A stretch of 64,000 nt of DNA from Pseudevernia furfuracea (GCA_022315425.1 JAIUPT010000016.1:434001-498000); one strand, 5' to 3'. Positions 11,102 through 22,947 are shown, counted from the stretch's first letter. Notes: generated by a model not told the origin, from the letters alone. Numbers and translations: made by a program.

Positions 11102-13726
11102 TCATTCTCCATTGCTTGATGCTGAAGAGTCGTTATGCGATTCTGACGAAGCATTGCTCGTGGTCCCGAGGGTAAAGCAAGGCGCTTCAACATCAGATGT
11201 GATATTAGATTCGGGCGGAGTGTACTGAGCGATGTCCACATCCGATTCCGAAGTTGCATCATTCAACATAACAATATCCTGATCAGTTGCCTGGGGCTGC
11301 ACTTTGGCGTTGACAGCGAAATTAATGTTCACACGGTCCGTCGATACGAAGCATTGGGCGCCTTCATCGTAGCGTATTCATCGAGCAGCCTGTAGAGTAT
11401 GAGCAATGTTCAATAGCATCACAATCAGACTTGCGGAAGCTATGCGGAGTCCCAACCAGAGGATACGTTCAACACGTGGCTGAATCATTGACGGCAGCTC
11501 AAGGGAGCGTTCATCGGCGTCGATCCCTGCACTCGTAAACCAGGTATGCGAGAAATACCATGTCGAATAGAGCTGACCGCGCATGACAAAGTCTTCTGGC
11601 AGTTGGCAGCCCACTTCCTTGTCAGGCTTGGGGAAGTCCTCTGCCCAGACTTTTGCAGTCATAGCTTGAGGTTCTGCCGCCAGGTAATTGAGGAACGAAC
11701 AAAGGGCTGCCCACGGCATATCCTTCTCAACGATTCTCCAAACCAAATCATCCTCGAACTTTTCCCGTGCTTGCTGAACGAGAATAAGATTCCAGATGAA
11801 TACCAGGTACACGTGTATAAGAGGATATATGTTCCTATCATTGGCATGTGTCAAAGAGATGCCCAGAGTGACAGACGCAAGCTTAGAGGCTCGTATGATG
11901 AAGACCGGAGATGTTTCGGATTTCGACCTCGTCGAGGTATCAGCCTGCGGCTGCGAAGGCTCTGCTGAGGGAGGTTGATCCCCCGGAGCATCTACAACGT
12001 GCTGGAAGCTGCTCCGTTACCCTGTGAGCATCCTCATACTCGAAACGTAAACTTGAGTGGGGTGAACTTTGCTTGGGGGTGCCGTATTCCAACAAGGCGG
12101 CGATATTGGACACAGCAACATGCATTCCCGTCTTCTTGATTCGAGAGGGTGATTTGGAGATGTATTTTCCATAAAGGCCGCCGCTCCCGAGCTCCTCAAC
12201 CGCTTTGTTAAACCGGTCAAGAGGTTCCGAAGGTCGACTAGTAAAAAGAATACCGTGCGCCCTAATGAAGACGCTTTCAAATGATGACGATCGTCGAGAC
12301 GCTGGGTCCTGGCTGTAGAGAATGGGATTGAACAATGTTATGATACTTTCTCGAGCGCTCTCAAAGGAGGTGAGGCAGGTCAAGGCTTTCGTATATAATG
12401 ACAGTTTCTCTATTGAACACGGGCGGGCCAGGATGGCAAGATTGTGATAGATGCTTTCAGTCGTAGGGGTTTTGTCGACAGCCCGATCATACCAGAAACG
12501 AGCGATATTTCTTCACACATCCTTAACCCTAACCTCGTCGTATTCAATAGCCATCCGGTATCTTGCAAGGTCCCCTACAGAAATGCAGTTAATACGTGAT
12601 TCAAAGGTATAACAGGTCACGGGTGAGATTACCAAGGCATTCTATCCAAGTAGCTTCGAATACAGGTACTGCCTCATAAAGGAGAGCCAGCATCTCATAA
12701 GCAATGTAGATAAAGGCCAACATATGCTCCAGGGACTCTGACAGTCTGTGTCGTAAAACCTCAAGGAATGCATGGATCCCATGCCTCCACATCCTTGCGG
12801 GCATCGAATACTTGCTAGCGAGTTTACTCAAAGCTGAACTGGCAGATGGATGCTGAGATGCTAGGAAGAAGTCATGATGCTCATGCAGTAATTGTTTATG
12901 AAGCGCTATCAATGACTGCCACTGCTCATTCTCTAATGTGGTCTTTTTGGCTGGATCCTTTTCCTGCGCCGCGGCGGATTGCTTTTCATCAATGTCAATG
13001 CATTTAGATTCTACCATGACCAGTCCTGCGTAAATGCCCTCCACCTCAATTACCAACTGATCGTGACTAATAGGCCGTGTCTCCGGCTGCCAGAGAATCT
13101 TGGGGTCTCTTTCATAGCCGCTAGGCTCATCATCATCAGGCGGAGATCCACTGTGTGTGGACACTTGTCCTTCTAGATAACGGGGGTTCACTTCGAGTTC
13201 GCTGACATTTAGTCGGAAGTCTGAATCGTCGGATGGGGTACTTGGACGATTGAGATCGGGTGGAGTGGGTCAGAAACCATGACAATGAACTCTGGCATGC
13301 CGAAGTCTCATACCCAGATTGCTTGTAGAGTGACTGTCTAAACCTGTAGTGTATCTAATTATCGACTGAGTGGGGTCTTTTCTATTGACAGCTGGCCTCG
13401 ACTTATTCTTGGTAACTCGATACTTCCTAACATGTCTTAATAATCAGTAGACCGTTCTTAACTGATAGAAGGTGGCTCCGTAGCGCCGAAACGGGGTAGT
13501 TGATAACCACATACGCTCTTTCTCGAACTCGCCTTTTAGGCTTGCTCTTGTTCTTGTCGCTATCACCTGTGACCTCGGAAGAACCTGGATGTGCGTGGCT
13601 TGCGTGCTCCTGGAGCTTGGGTGGTGATTTATAGCAAATTGGGTGTCTTAGGGGTCTTCGTGTAATCGACCCGAGAGCCATTGGGTCTCTAACGGCTAGG
13701 TCCATACTCTCACACTTGTCAATCAT
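11102..13726 (-). pseudogene. EST1/SMG-type DNA/RNA-binding domain protein, decayed
   Basis: Large minus-strand gene. A 5' open segment lies at 13427-13726. The exon at 12633-13191 continues across a 58-bp intron (12575-12632, TATTAAC branch, phase 1) into a region characteristic of the EST1-type DNA/RNA-binding domain. Visible signatures are GDLARYRMAIE, TPTTESIYHNLAILARP, SLYTKALTCLTSFESARES and HGILFTS. The C-terminal half (11378-11968) has YPLIHVYLVFIWNLI and a tail to 11102. In-frame TGA codons at 13270-13272, 12513-12515 and 11378-11380 sit where Trp fits, and a frame change lies near 12000-12040. Family members act in telomerase recruitment or nonsense-mediated decay, but fungi also carry expanded divergent copies. 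This one looks like such a copy, now inactive. Confidence 0.75.
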
Positions 13727-14144
13727 TGCGGTGAGGGTCTTCGGCGGGGTGGAAAGAGGGTCGTGTATTTACACGGGCTGAGAATTGTAAGCATCATGGT
13801 GTATAGTGAGCACTTGAAATGTGGTCTGACAAACCGGCCTTATGTAAATAGACGGTTTAACCGCCAATTCTCGTACGTGAGCCACTGAATACTCCAACTG
13901 CCATAAGTCCGTCGGGGGGCCTCTGATTATTATGGCCTGAACAATAGCACGTCTTCAGCCCCTCGTTGAAGATAACCCTCTCGGACGGGTAAGAATTGGC
14001 GAATTATTTTTTCGGCCTTCTGAGTGGTCATATTAGCCCCCAGCATGTTGCGACTCCTGCAACCTATATCTGAAAGGTGGGCCGCATAAACACCCTAACT
14101 GTATAACCGATAGGGCTGAAGATTAACCCGCCCTGGAGGGACTC
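13727..14144. other. intergenic, nothing recognised
   Basis: GC-balanced sequence with no supported gene. It ends at the GACTC target duplication (14140-14144) of the solo LTR. Confidence 0.6.
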
Positions 14145-14350
14145 TGTAATGCTCAAGGCATATGATCATTTATGGGTGAGTAAAGTCTTGTCTTTATGTT
14201 CTAGCTACGAGGCTGCTTTTGTAGGGAATACATCGGAGACGCTAGTATCAGCATGGCCTAGCCTCTCCCCTTTCTCCAAGGCATGGCAAGAGCCATCCTT
14301 CTGCGGAAGGCTTTGGCAGGAGGGCTATGCCCTTGGCTATGGCCATAACA
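14145..14350 (-). repeat. solo LTR of the Ty3 family
   Basis: 206 bp, TG...CA ends, same family and orientation as the LTR at 5123-5328. It is flanked by GACTC on both sides (14140-14144 and 14351-14355), the 5-bp duplication expected for Ty3/gypsy integrase. No internal sequence remains, so it is the product of LTR-LTR recombination after a separate insertion. Confidence 0.92.
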
Positions 14351-14355
14351 GACTC

Positions 14356-15340
14356 TGAAGAGGGTCGCCGACGTCACTGACTTTCATCTACATAATAAGC
14401 TGATTGAATGACGAGCAGAGTTTACTATATACATCCCCATATTCCCCCCTGGTGCCTTTACTGTCAACTTTTTCAATTCTTTTCAGCGTAACTCCTTAGG
14501 CTAGTATGTCACTTGCTGTAGAGGCAACACCATCTACTTCGGGGCTTTCAAGTAGTAAGACTACAGTGATCATCTCTTGCTGAAGATCTCTTCCCTCAAT
14601 GGCGGAGTGCTGTGTCCTGATCCTGGTCCAGTCTTGCTATTTCATACCATCCTTATCATTATTTAGGATTGCGATGACATAGTGTTGGTAGTTATGCAAG
14701 GTCCACATCTCCTTTCCTTGTACTGGCTCCTTGACGGGTCTTGGAACACTCTCTCAAATGCGGTATCCTCCTATGCTGCAAAGATATCCCTCAGTCTCAT
14801 GGCGATATCGCGGCATGTTGACAATGCAGTCGAACTATGCAGGAGAGCCTATAATCATTATTAGAAATACAGAAAGATTCGTTTCCGGACGACTTAATTT
14901 GAGATAGTGGCGCTTAACTTAAGATATAAAATATTCTCAACCCTCAAGATGATGCCTCGGCACGAACGTCTTACTGAGTGCTCTTTCTTCTCCTCTTTCC
15001 TACAGTACCCGCCGCTCTTGAATCCCCTGGACTGCAGTCCCTTGCTGACAATCTTTCACAGCCAATCGATTGTATTTTTTGGCTAGATTAAGAAAATCAT
15101 CGGAACCATTCGTCTCAGATCCGAGCCTTATCGATAAGGAGCAAGCTTCTTGGTGGGGCTTAGAGTATGGGGCTCTCAACCACTGAATTCTCCAGCTTTT
15201 TCACATGCGGTCTTCTAGCATCCAATACATTCGTTTTTGGACCTCCTTAATGACTATATAAAATCTACACAGTCACTACTCTGCAATATTGCGGCACTAC
15301 ATTATTGCATCCCTATCTTTGAGGTAGAATCATCCGCAAC
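14356..15340. other. intergenic, no supported gene
   Basis: GC-balanced, several stop codons in every frame. The piece 14682-14864 is open for 60 codons without recognisable motifs. A region near 15240-15330 may be the promoter/5'UTR of the decayed gene starting at 15341. Confidence 0.5.
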
Positions 15341-16110
15341 ATGGCCGATTCCCACTTGCAGATGACCACGCCATGCGGAATTTCATTCCAAGCCGAGGAA
15401 TCCGAATTGCTCCCTCGCTCACCCGTCCACTACACCATTCTCCCTTCGATCATACGTAACAGACTGTTGTCCCTACGCAAAAGCGTCAGCGAATATACCC
15501 TGCGGTCTCATACCCAAAGCTCAATCATACATCGCCGATCCGAGAGCTTGCAACCCTCCTCTTCAACCACTATGGATATGGCGGTACTTTCACAAATGGG
15601 CCCCAAGTTCGCACACCACGGTGCGATTAACCGGCCCACGCTTTCAAACCCCGCTCTAATTCTTTTGGCCCAGGCTCCTCCCTCCTCCAGGCCGCTCTCA
15701 GCGAATCTGAACACCCCGATCCCCAGTCCCAAGCCTTCTCCCGCCAACTCTACATGTCCTCCCTCACCTACCTCCTCCGCGCCTGCCCACAGACCTAACA
15801 CCCCAAGAAGTTGCTCACTTGCGTCTTGCACTTCCCCAAGACCTCCCTATTCCACCATCGAAGCCGAACATCAAACCTCGTCCTCATCCAACCTCCTCCA
15901 TCGCGAAGTCTGAACAGCAATAATTATGCTCTGCTTCGTACTCCGTCTCGTACTGCCGTACATCAAATATTCCCTCGCCATGGCCTATGACTATGAACGC
16001 ACACATCATGTGGCCGAAAAGACGCTTGCCGTGGGTATAGGCGCTGCTGATACGGCAGAAAGGAGAAGTCTGGAGATTTTAGGGACGGCAGCAGAGAATA
16101 ACTGATGGTT
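15341..16110 (+). pseudogene. small membrane-protein gene, decayed
   Basis: Starts with ATG at 15341 (MADSHLQMTTPCGISFQ). The N-terminal third (about 65 residues) looks like real coding sequence. From about 15560 the better frame shifts: a helical segment (SRQLYMSSLTYLLRACPQ) is read in a different frame at 15730-15800. The first frame meets TGA at 15911-15913. After it, the same frame reads a hydrophobic segment (MLCFVLRLVLPYIKYSLAM) and a helical tail with HHVAEKTLAVGIGAADTAE, ending near 16104. The pattern suggests a protein with one membrane segment broken by indels and a stop. I do not recognise a function. Confidence 0.55.
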
Positions 16111-16948
16111 GGGGCGGTGCAGTACTGCGTTGAAGGGATATGTGGGGGGTTGACGGAGGGGTTGGGGGTCGGGATGAAGGCTATCGAGGAGGGACGAGAT
16201 CGGTGATGGTGCACTCTGGAAAGATATGTGAAATGTTTTCGGATGTACTGCTTTTTGCTTTTTTGTTGGAAAATACCCATGCTGCGACTATTTTATAGAC
16301 ATAGCGGAGAGGTTTTCGTCGGGCATTGTATACATGTCAAGATCTTGACATGTGTTAGGGAAGCATTGAAGTTATAGAATAGAACTGTAAATACTGGAAA
16401 GCTTAGAGTGCCGAGACTCGGTCAATATGTGACGTCGACGGTATTGAAGATATAGATGTCGGGAAAAGGGGGCATACAATAACATATAGAGGGATGATAT
16501 TACGACTGTATATATGGGAAGGACAGTAGCGACGTTAATCGATGATTTGTATAGTCTCACATGTGCTTAATTGAGTGACAGCGAGGTAGCCAAAAGATCA
16601 GACGATTGTCGACACGATGTTTGCCTGAGTTGCCTGAGTTGCACGCGTCTCCATTGTTTACCTCTTATTCGTGGCTTACAGTAGTCCCGTAGTAGCGTCT
16701 GCCATTCTAATCGGGACCCTGTACTCAGCCATGCATCCCTTACTTACGTTACACCTGCATAGCCACCACCGTGCATCGCTGACAGACATGTTATACATAG
16801 TACTTCGTATAAGCACGAGAAGTACGACTCTCTCTCTACTTTATAATTCTTTATGCATCTCCAGACGCGTTATTTCGTCAAGTGAAAAAGCGCTTTCATC
16901 TTCTCAAGCATACATCATCTAGAAAGCGCTGCCTACCTAACAATAGTC
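16111..16948. other. intergenic
   Basis: No supported gene. 16150-16190 continues in the decayed frame of the preceding gene as Gly-rich sequence. The remainder, including 16600-16930, is likely 5' flanking DNA of the gene at 16949. Confidence 0.5.
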
Positions 16949-17935
16949 ATGTCACTGCTGCTAAATCTTCCCTCCCTCCCAACGCCTCTCATCAGCCTAC
17001 TCCTGATCTTCCTCCTCCCGACCGCGTCCGCCGCGGGAGCCGCAGGAACCGTGGACACGTCTGGCTTCTGGCTCGGCTTCTGCCTCCTCGTGGTCGTCTC
17101 CGCCGCCGAATCGGCCGCGTCCATCATCTGGACCCGCATCCGAGTCACCTCCGACGGCATCCACCCCCCCGAGCTCTCCTGCCGAGTCTGCGGTCGAGAA
17201 ATAAACGCAACCCCCATCGACCCGGAACAGGCCTCAGAAATTGCCGAGGGCGGTGGTGGTGGCACCTGCGGGTGCTTTACAAGTCACACAGAGACTGATG
17301 GGCGCGAGACGAACGCGGTGATGGACCAGTTCGGTAGCCCGTCACTGGTGCCGAGCCTGCTAATACGCCGCTTCAACCCCAATATGAGCCTGGAGGCGCC
17401 CGCGAGGCTCGTGAACAACGTGAAGGAGCTCGTAAGGCCTGACACGGAAAGAGACGTCGTGTGGGTGCTCGAACACGTCGTGGACCTGCTCATTAGCCTA
17501 ACTGATGTCTCCCTGGGCGTCGCGGGGCTCGCGCTAAATCCCGGCTCTCCACAAAGTCTCTACAGCACCCTCAAGGACCCGAAGGCACCGATTACGTTCC
17601 AAAACTACACGACACTGTTCCTGATGTACTGGCTACTGGGCGCAGTGCTGCTGCTGTGCATGATACCGCAGCGCAGCTCGAGGGCCAGCATACAGATCTT
17701 CGGGTGGCCCGGGTTAATAGCGTTCGCCGTTGCGGGGTTGGCGAGCCTCGTCCTGTTTGGTCTGGGGTGCTGGAAGATCGATTTTGCGAGGCGGCACCAC
17801 ACGCCCTGGACGCCCATGCTGAGTTACTGGATCGGCGGCGCGAGCGCGATCAGTTTTCCAGTGTGCGGAGTCGACGCGTTCGCTGTATTTGGGACCATCG
17901 GGCTGGTCTTCATGCTCAAAGATACGTTCAGTTAG
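16949..17935 (+). CDS. polytopic membrane protein, uncharacterised
   Basis: Intact 328-residue single-exon frame with third-position GC bias clearly higher than the surroundings. Residues 1-28 are a hydrophobic signal-like segment (LLLIFLLPTASA). Membrane segments are likely at 38-60, 222-240, 252-274 and 298-322. A Cys-rich patch (C78, C81, C107, C109) and a Gly run (101-105) lie in the loop between segments 1 and 2, with possible N-glycosylation sites NAT (86) and NMS (145). Start chosen at the ATG directly before the signal-like segment. It looks like a fungus-specific membrane protein; I do not recognise the family. No stops or shifts, in contrast to its neighbours. Confidence 0.8.
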   Translation: MSLLLNLPSLPTPLISLLLIFLLPTASAAGAAGTVDTSGFWLGFCLLVVVSAAESAASIIWTRIRVTSDGIHPPELSCRVCGREINATPIDPEQASEIAEGGGGGTCGCFTSHTETDGRETNAVMDQFGSPSLVPSLLIRRFNPNMSLEAPARLVNNVKELVRPDTERDVVWVLEHVVDLLISLTDVSLGVAGLALNPGSPQSLYSTLKDPKAPITFQNYTTLFLMYWLLGAVLLLCMIPQRSSRASIQIFGWPGLIAFAVAGLASLVLFGLGCWKIDFARRHHTPWTPMLSYWIGGASAISFPVCGVDAFAVFGTIGLVFMLKDTFS

Positions 17936-18335
17936 GTTCCAGAATTATTTCTTCTGTATTATTGTATTCGTATTGTGTCATGGTCTGACAGCCCGTCTCC
18001 AAGGGGTTTTGTAATCAGAAGTTAGATTAACATAAATGAAATCCGTCAGCTCATTCGTTGACGTAAGTTAAATCCAATCGTGTCAAGAATTCTACCTATT
18101 TTACAAACCAAAGCGCCCAAGACCGACACAAGAGCAAAGTTGTGTATCAAGGACACTCTGGGTTGCAACGAAGCATCTGGTGCTGACACTTGTTTAGGTC
18201 TTAGCTTGTTAACAAAGATAAGTAGGTTCTGGGAAGACTTTGCTCACCCTCCATGACTCAAACTCTACCAGTGCCCACTTCTGCTTCCTTCAAACACCTA
18301 AACGAAACAAACGACTTCTTACTCTACATTCCCCC
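17936..18335. other. intergenic between convergent genes
   Basis: Shared 3' flank of the plus-strand gene ending at 17935 and the minus-strand gene ending at 18336. No further feature was seen. Confidence 0.5.
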
Positions 18336-18806
18336 TCAAAGTCCAACACACCCCTGTCTCAAACTCAACTCCCTAGTAGCCTCTTTCCGCTCATGTGCAA
18401 AATACACACGCAAAGCATGACTGAGAGCAATATATTCATGCGGATCAGTCTCCTCCAGCAGATATCCTAAACCCTTCTGTTCTTCTCTATCGATTCTCGA
18501 TCCGATTTGCACATATTGAGCTAGGTAGCAGTCAGCGCACAACGGCATGCCGTCGTAAGACCGGCTTTTTATGATGATGGGTGGCCGGAAGCAACATGTT
18601 ACGCCGTCTATCACTTTAGAACCAGGGCAGTGTTCATTGATGAGTGAGTGGTGGAGATGGCCGCATCTGGGGTTGAGGATGTTAGTCTCACGTTATGTTC
18701 GTGTTTGAGATAAATATGACGTTTGACAAACATCGCACAAGAAGGAAACTTGCATGGGAAATAGAGGCACTTACTCGCTGTATGTGAAGGCTGTCAGTTT
18801 ACACAT
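18336..18806 (-). CDS. small Cys/His-rich protein, two exons
   Basis: Exon 1 is 18775-18806 (ATG at 18806, MCKLTAFTYSE). The 108-bp intron is 18667-18774 (GTAAGT donor, CCCAG acceptor) and exon 2 is 18336-18666; phase 2 is kept, giving 120 residues. The N-terminal half holds spaced Cys/His residues (C2, CGH near 12, HH, HCPG, TCC, CADC), which suggests a zinc-binding fold of the small fungal type where CGH follows an N-terminal MCK. The second half is helical and basic/acidic without motifs. Probably nuclear or cytosolic; no function is known to me. The join is supported by splice signals and by the frame, not by transcripts. Confidence 0.7.
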
Positions 18807-18819
18807 GTTGGACGTCTAT

Positions 18820-19570
18820 GATAAAAAAAATTCTGAGAGGTTCCTTTTTTATGTTTTTGTATTCGAGGTGTCTAGAGATACCCGTTTCGTGTTGAGGACG
18901 TTAAACAGATTATGTTTGCCACAGTAATGGTATCAGTTTCATCTCGTTCTCAGCGTCACGAGAAGCGTTTCCATGATTGGCAAATAAACACTCATGTTCC
19001 CGAGATTGTAAACAATAACACAAACAACGAAACGAAGAACCAGATTGTCAGCGACAAAAAGAACAAAAGTACAAACAAGATCATATATCATATTCATAAT
19101 ATAATTCTATTTCCTTGTTCTCAAATTCTCAAATCATCATCTCATCTCTCCATTCAAAAGTCCCAAATATGTCCAGATTCACTTCACATCCATCGCCACC
19201 CCAGACGGAAGAATCGTTTATAGCAATCATAGAACAACTAAACAATTTTATCTCAATCACATCTTAATTCTTTATAGCAATCAACGACATCAAAATAACA
19301 AACACTCAACTCAATCACATCTTTTTATTCTCACACCTCATACAAATGTTATCTCTCAAACTTCATCGTCTTATTCTTCGCTCTCTAATAATCTCCTCGC
19401 ATACAATCTTCCCCTTCATTCGAAACATAATCATTATTCATAACCTCATCCGCACCTTCCTCACAACAACAAAAACAGTAGACAAGGCCCCCCCCCAACG
19501 CCCACCTCATCTCTCACCCCCGACATTCTCATCGCAATTCCAATAACGCCCCCCCTCGCAGCCCTCAAAA
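18820..19570. other. low-complexity A/C-rich intergenic stretch
   Basis: Starts with A and T runs near 18820-18860 and continues as C/A-rich simple sequence on the plus strand (for example CAAAT, CATCTC, a nine-C run near 19490). Apparent open frames are compositional. It may be promoter/5'UTR of the frame at 19580. Confidence 0.5.
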
Positions 19571-19579
19571 CGAACTAAA

Positions 19580-20183
19580 AATGGCTCCAACGACCACAAC
19601 AATAACACCCCAGCAGCAACCGATTCCATACCCCTAACCCCTCTCCCCAACTACACCAACACCAACACCGATACCAATCGCTCTAAAAATGCTACCCGCC
19701 GTTCCGGATGGGGAACTCCCGGGCGAGCATGGGAAAAATGATCTCGAAGACCAAGCCGCGGCGGCGGCGATGAAAGCGCGGGAGATATTAGGTCTGGATG
19801 GGAATCAGAAAAAGGAGGAGAAAGAGCAGAAAGAGGGGTCTCTTTCGGACAAGGAGGCAGGATCTGAGGTTGAAAGCGGGGATTGTAGCGGCGTGTGTGG
19901 GTGCGGTGGTGGGGGCGGTAGGGTTGACGGTATATTTTGTTGTGTTGAAGGCGAAGGGGGAGATTTAGAGGGAGATTTAGAGGGAGGGGGGAGAGCAGCG
20001 AGCGTCGCTGGGGTGGGGGGATTATTTGGTTTGGGTAGGGGATTTGTTGATGGATTGCGGTTCGGGAGCTTTGTAAAGGGAGGTGGTGGTGTGATGATTG
20101 ATGCTTCGTTAAGTGATTCGAAGCGCGTAGATATCGGAATTGAATTTCATCGTTCTAGAGAGTCCTGCAACCAGAGAGCTTAA
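19580..20183 (+). pseudogene. Gly-rich/single-membrane-segment frame, probably shifted
   Basis: A frame from 19689 encodes an acidic/Lys-rich stretch (EKEQKEGSLSDKEAGSE). It then becomes artefactual Gly-rich sequence from about 19880. One base shifted, 19870-19970 encodes a classic membrane helix with small-residue spacing (KAGIVAACVGAVVGAV, then VYFVV), ended by a stop. The likely original product was a small protein with a charged segment and one transmembrane helix, now frameshifted. Alternatively an intron junction near 19865 was missed. No family recognised. Confidence 0.4.
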
Positions 20184-20504
20184 TAAACTCCTCATTAGTT
20201 GCACCACACCGTTGAATGCAATGTACCAGATGTGAGCTTGATGCTTTTTCAACTAATGATTCATGAGATACTCGAACCTGAAATATGAAGAAAGCGTAGA
20301 GGGAGGAGATTGATCCTTAATACCTACAGTGCCGCGCTCCATCTATTATGTATCTTTGATATCCGTAGCCCAACCATCTGTGTTAGGTATATTGTATAAT
20401 ACAAAAAGAACAAAGATACACAGAAGGAGATCCGATACTTGATACACCTGAATTACCGCAGATACGAATGATTGCTGGGAAATGGGAAAAGATTCCCAGC
20501 TCGC

Positions 20505-22480
20505 TCACCCATCGAAATCGAAGGAGCTCTCGCGTCCTCTTTCTCGTCCGCCGTCTCTTCCGCCGTCTCTTCCTCCTCCGTAGCGTCCGCCGAAGCCTCT
20601 GACGGTGCCCCTGCCGTACGAACCATTAAAACCTCCACCACGGCCTCCACAGAAATCATCTTCACGACCTCTCGAGGAGCCGCCACCAAAACCATCTTCA
20701 CGACCTCTTGAAGACCCACCAGCAAAGCCTCCTCTCCGACCTTCGGCGTAGCCACCCTCACGGCCTCTGAAAGGCCTGCCTCCTCGGTCTCCGCCAAAGC
20801 CACTATCAAGACCTCTGGAGTAACCTGCCCGATCTCCTTCACCGAAGAAAGATCGACCGCCGTCACCATATCCTCCTCGGCGATCGCCACCTCCAAATAA
20901 CGAACGACCGCCTCGATCGAAATCCTCCTCTGACTCATATCCAAGATTAATGCCTCTTACACGGCTAAACCCAAGCTTGCTGACCAGTCCCGAACTGATG
21001 AGAGAAGGGCTCTTCATGCCCCAGCCGTACTTTACACGATCATTTAATGCGTCGATGAGGCGTTGGCCATCGGCCCATGCATAAACACCCAAATCAGCCC
21101 TGTATGCAGCAGCCTTGAGTTCGCGGGGTACCATCTTTGCCGCATTTCCAACCTGTGTCAAGATCTTGGCGACATGCTCAGGCAACTGAGCGTCTTTAGT
21201 CATATCAACTTTGGCGGTCTCGAGGGAATTATCCATGGTAAGCGGCATAGTGCGCAGCTTTTTGCGCATCTCTCGAGTTTTTAGATTACTAATTAATAAT
21301 TATCCTTCGCCTGTTTTGTCCCCTCGTACAGTTCGATTAATACGATATACATATTGCTCTTTATTAGGGGGTAGCCCGATCTGTATGACGTGAGTAACAT
21401 TAGAGAAATTTATGTCACGCGCGGTGATATCAGACGAGATCATGATCGTAGATTAAATACGTCTGAATGAGTTAGCTGCTCGGGTACGTTCTTCGTGAGA
21501 GAGCCTAGCATACATCTCAATAATTCTGAGTGGGTGAAGTGAATGCTGATGGAAGATGCTTTGATCTGGGTCACGGAGATTGTTGAGCATCGAACAAGCA
21601 AGTGCAACTTCAGCAGTGGCACTGAAGTACACTATAGCCTTGAATGGTCTATCAGGATTCGCCTTCATCTCACGCTTGCACAATTCCACTAATGCGGGCA
21701 TATAATTCTCCATGCCACCAACATCAACAAATTTTATGAAACTCTTTCGTGAGTTTGTTGCTCGCCTTCTTACACAGTTCGCACGAACTTAAAGTTAAGC
21801 TTCATGACGCGACGAACGATGTTCATGATCTCTCGTAATACAGTGGCGGAAAACAGAAGGGTCTGTCGATTCACCTCGCGTCTGTTGGGCAAGTGGTCTT
21901 GTATGGCCTGAATTTCGGGTTCGAATCCTTGATCTAACAATCTGTTCGCTTCATCTAGAACGAATACGCTAAGATTAGATACTCGAACTTGACTATAAGA
22001 GTCAGATAAAATGTCCTCGAGTCTGCCCGACGTTCCGACTAATATGTGGCATCCCTCCATCTTGATTTTTCGAAGCCCAAAAGACTTCGCTGAACCGCCT
22101 ACGGCAGTCTATACAATAATCTCGGTATCTTTGATAGCTTTTCTTGCCTCCACTGCTATCTGTTCGGTCAACTCTTGCGTAGGGGAAATGACGATAGCTC
22201 TGATATCCGTAGAGCTCCCTGACCGGCCAAGCCGGCTTCTTGTCTCAAGTTTCGGATCATAACTGATGATGTTTTGTATTACAGGTAGTAGGAAAGCCAG
22301 TGTCTTCCCAGTTCCAGTTCTGGCTTGTGCGATGCTGGATTGACGATTAGCAAGAACTTCTTACAGTTCCGGCTGTGAACTTACACGTCTTGCCCTTTCA
22401 GAATTCCATTTATGATTAGGGCCTGGACATGTGTCATAGTCTCTAGGCCCATTTGTCGAGTAATAGTATCGATCACTGTT
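20505..22480 (-). pseudogene. DEAD-box RNA helicase (MSS116-like), RIP-damaged
   Basis: Minus-strand helicase with recognisable motifs in order: Walker A ARTGTGKT (about 22310), PTQEL, GTSGRLEDIL, motif II as DEAN instead of DEAD (about 21950), FSAT (about 21855). The HRxGRxGR motif is changed to YRINRTVRG (about 21340). Stops include TAG at 22109-22111 (a Gln position) and TAA near 21300 (a Trp position), with frame changes around 21440-21770. The C-terminal tail (20505-20950) is Gly/Arg/Phe-rich (RGG-like repeats) and unbroken. That layout resembles fungal mitochondrial DEAD-box helicases of the MSS116 group. Loss of the DEAD Asp and of the motif VI Arg residues means no ATPase activity even if expressed. 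Confidence 0.82.
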
Positions 22481-22947
22481 CCACTGACCATTTCTCGCTC
22501 TGCAAGCTCTTTGAACTGTGTGACAGGACCATAACTCGTTGGCCGCTTCGCTTATGCGTTAGAAGGTGGCTCGTTACGGCTAAACGTTGGTTCGACTTCT
22601 GATTGAATAGCTTCGGCCTCGACCGCGGTGGCTGCAGCAGCAAACTGTCTCCATTTTGTTGTTGTATCAAAGGGTCTGGATACAATTGCGTAGTTGTCTC
22701 GGGATATATATCGCTGTAAATTCCGAGCTTAGGTTGTTCTAATACATCTTAACGAACTTGATCTGAAGAGTAACGATTGTACAGTTGAGGGGTAAGGGAT
22801 CTTGAACTCTTAAGATATCGATTTAATGACCTTCATCCTCTATCTTACGTTTCTGAAGTACGTGCCAGCCAGTTAACATGGTGCATTTCTCTTCTGTATC
22901 GTCTAATAAAATAGACACATTATACGACGGCGTTGTGAACAGCGACA
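22481..22947. other. intergenic, possible decayed 5' end of the helicase
   Basis: A 70-codon minus frame at 22473-22685 might be the decayed N-terminus (mitochondrial targeting region) of the helicase pseudogene; it is not conclusive. Nothing else was recognised. Confidence 0.35.

Noticed and set aside
11546..11968. 140-codon plus frame
   Set aside because: Antisense to the EST1-like pseudogene, where the minus strand carries family motifs.
15508..15831. 107-codon minus frame, Gly/Glu-rich
   Set aside because: Antisense shadow of the Pro/Ser-rich plus-strand frame of the decayed gene at 15341.
20453..20944. 163-codon minus frame and 79-codon plus frame over the helicase tail
   Set aside because: Shadow frames of the Gly/Arg-rich repeat region; the helicase frame explains the sequence.
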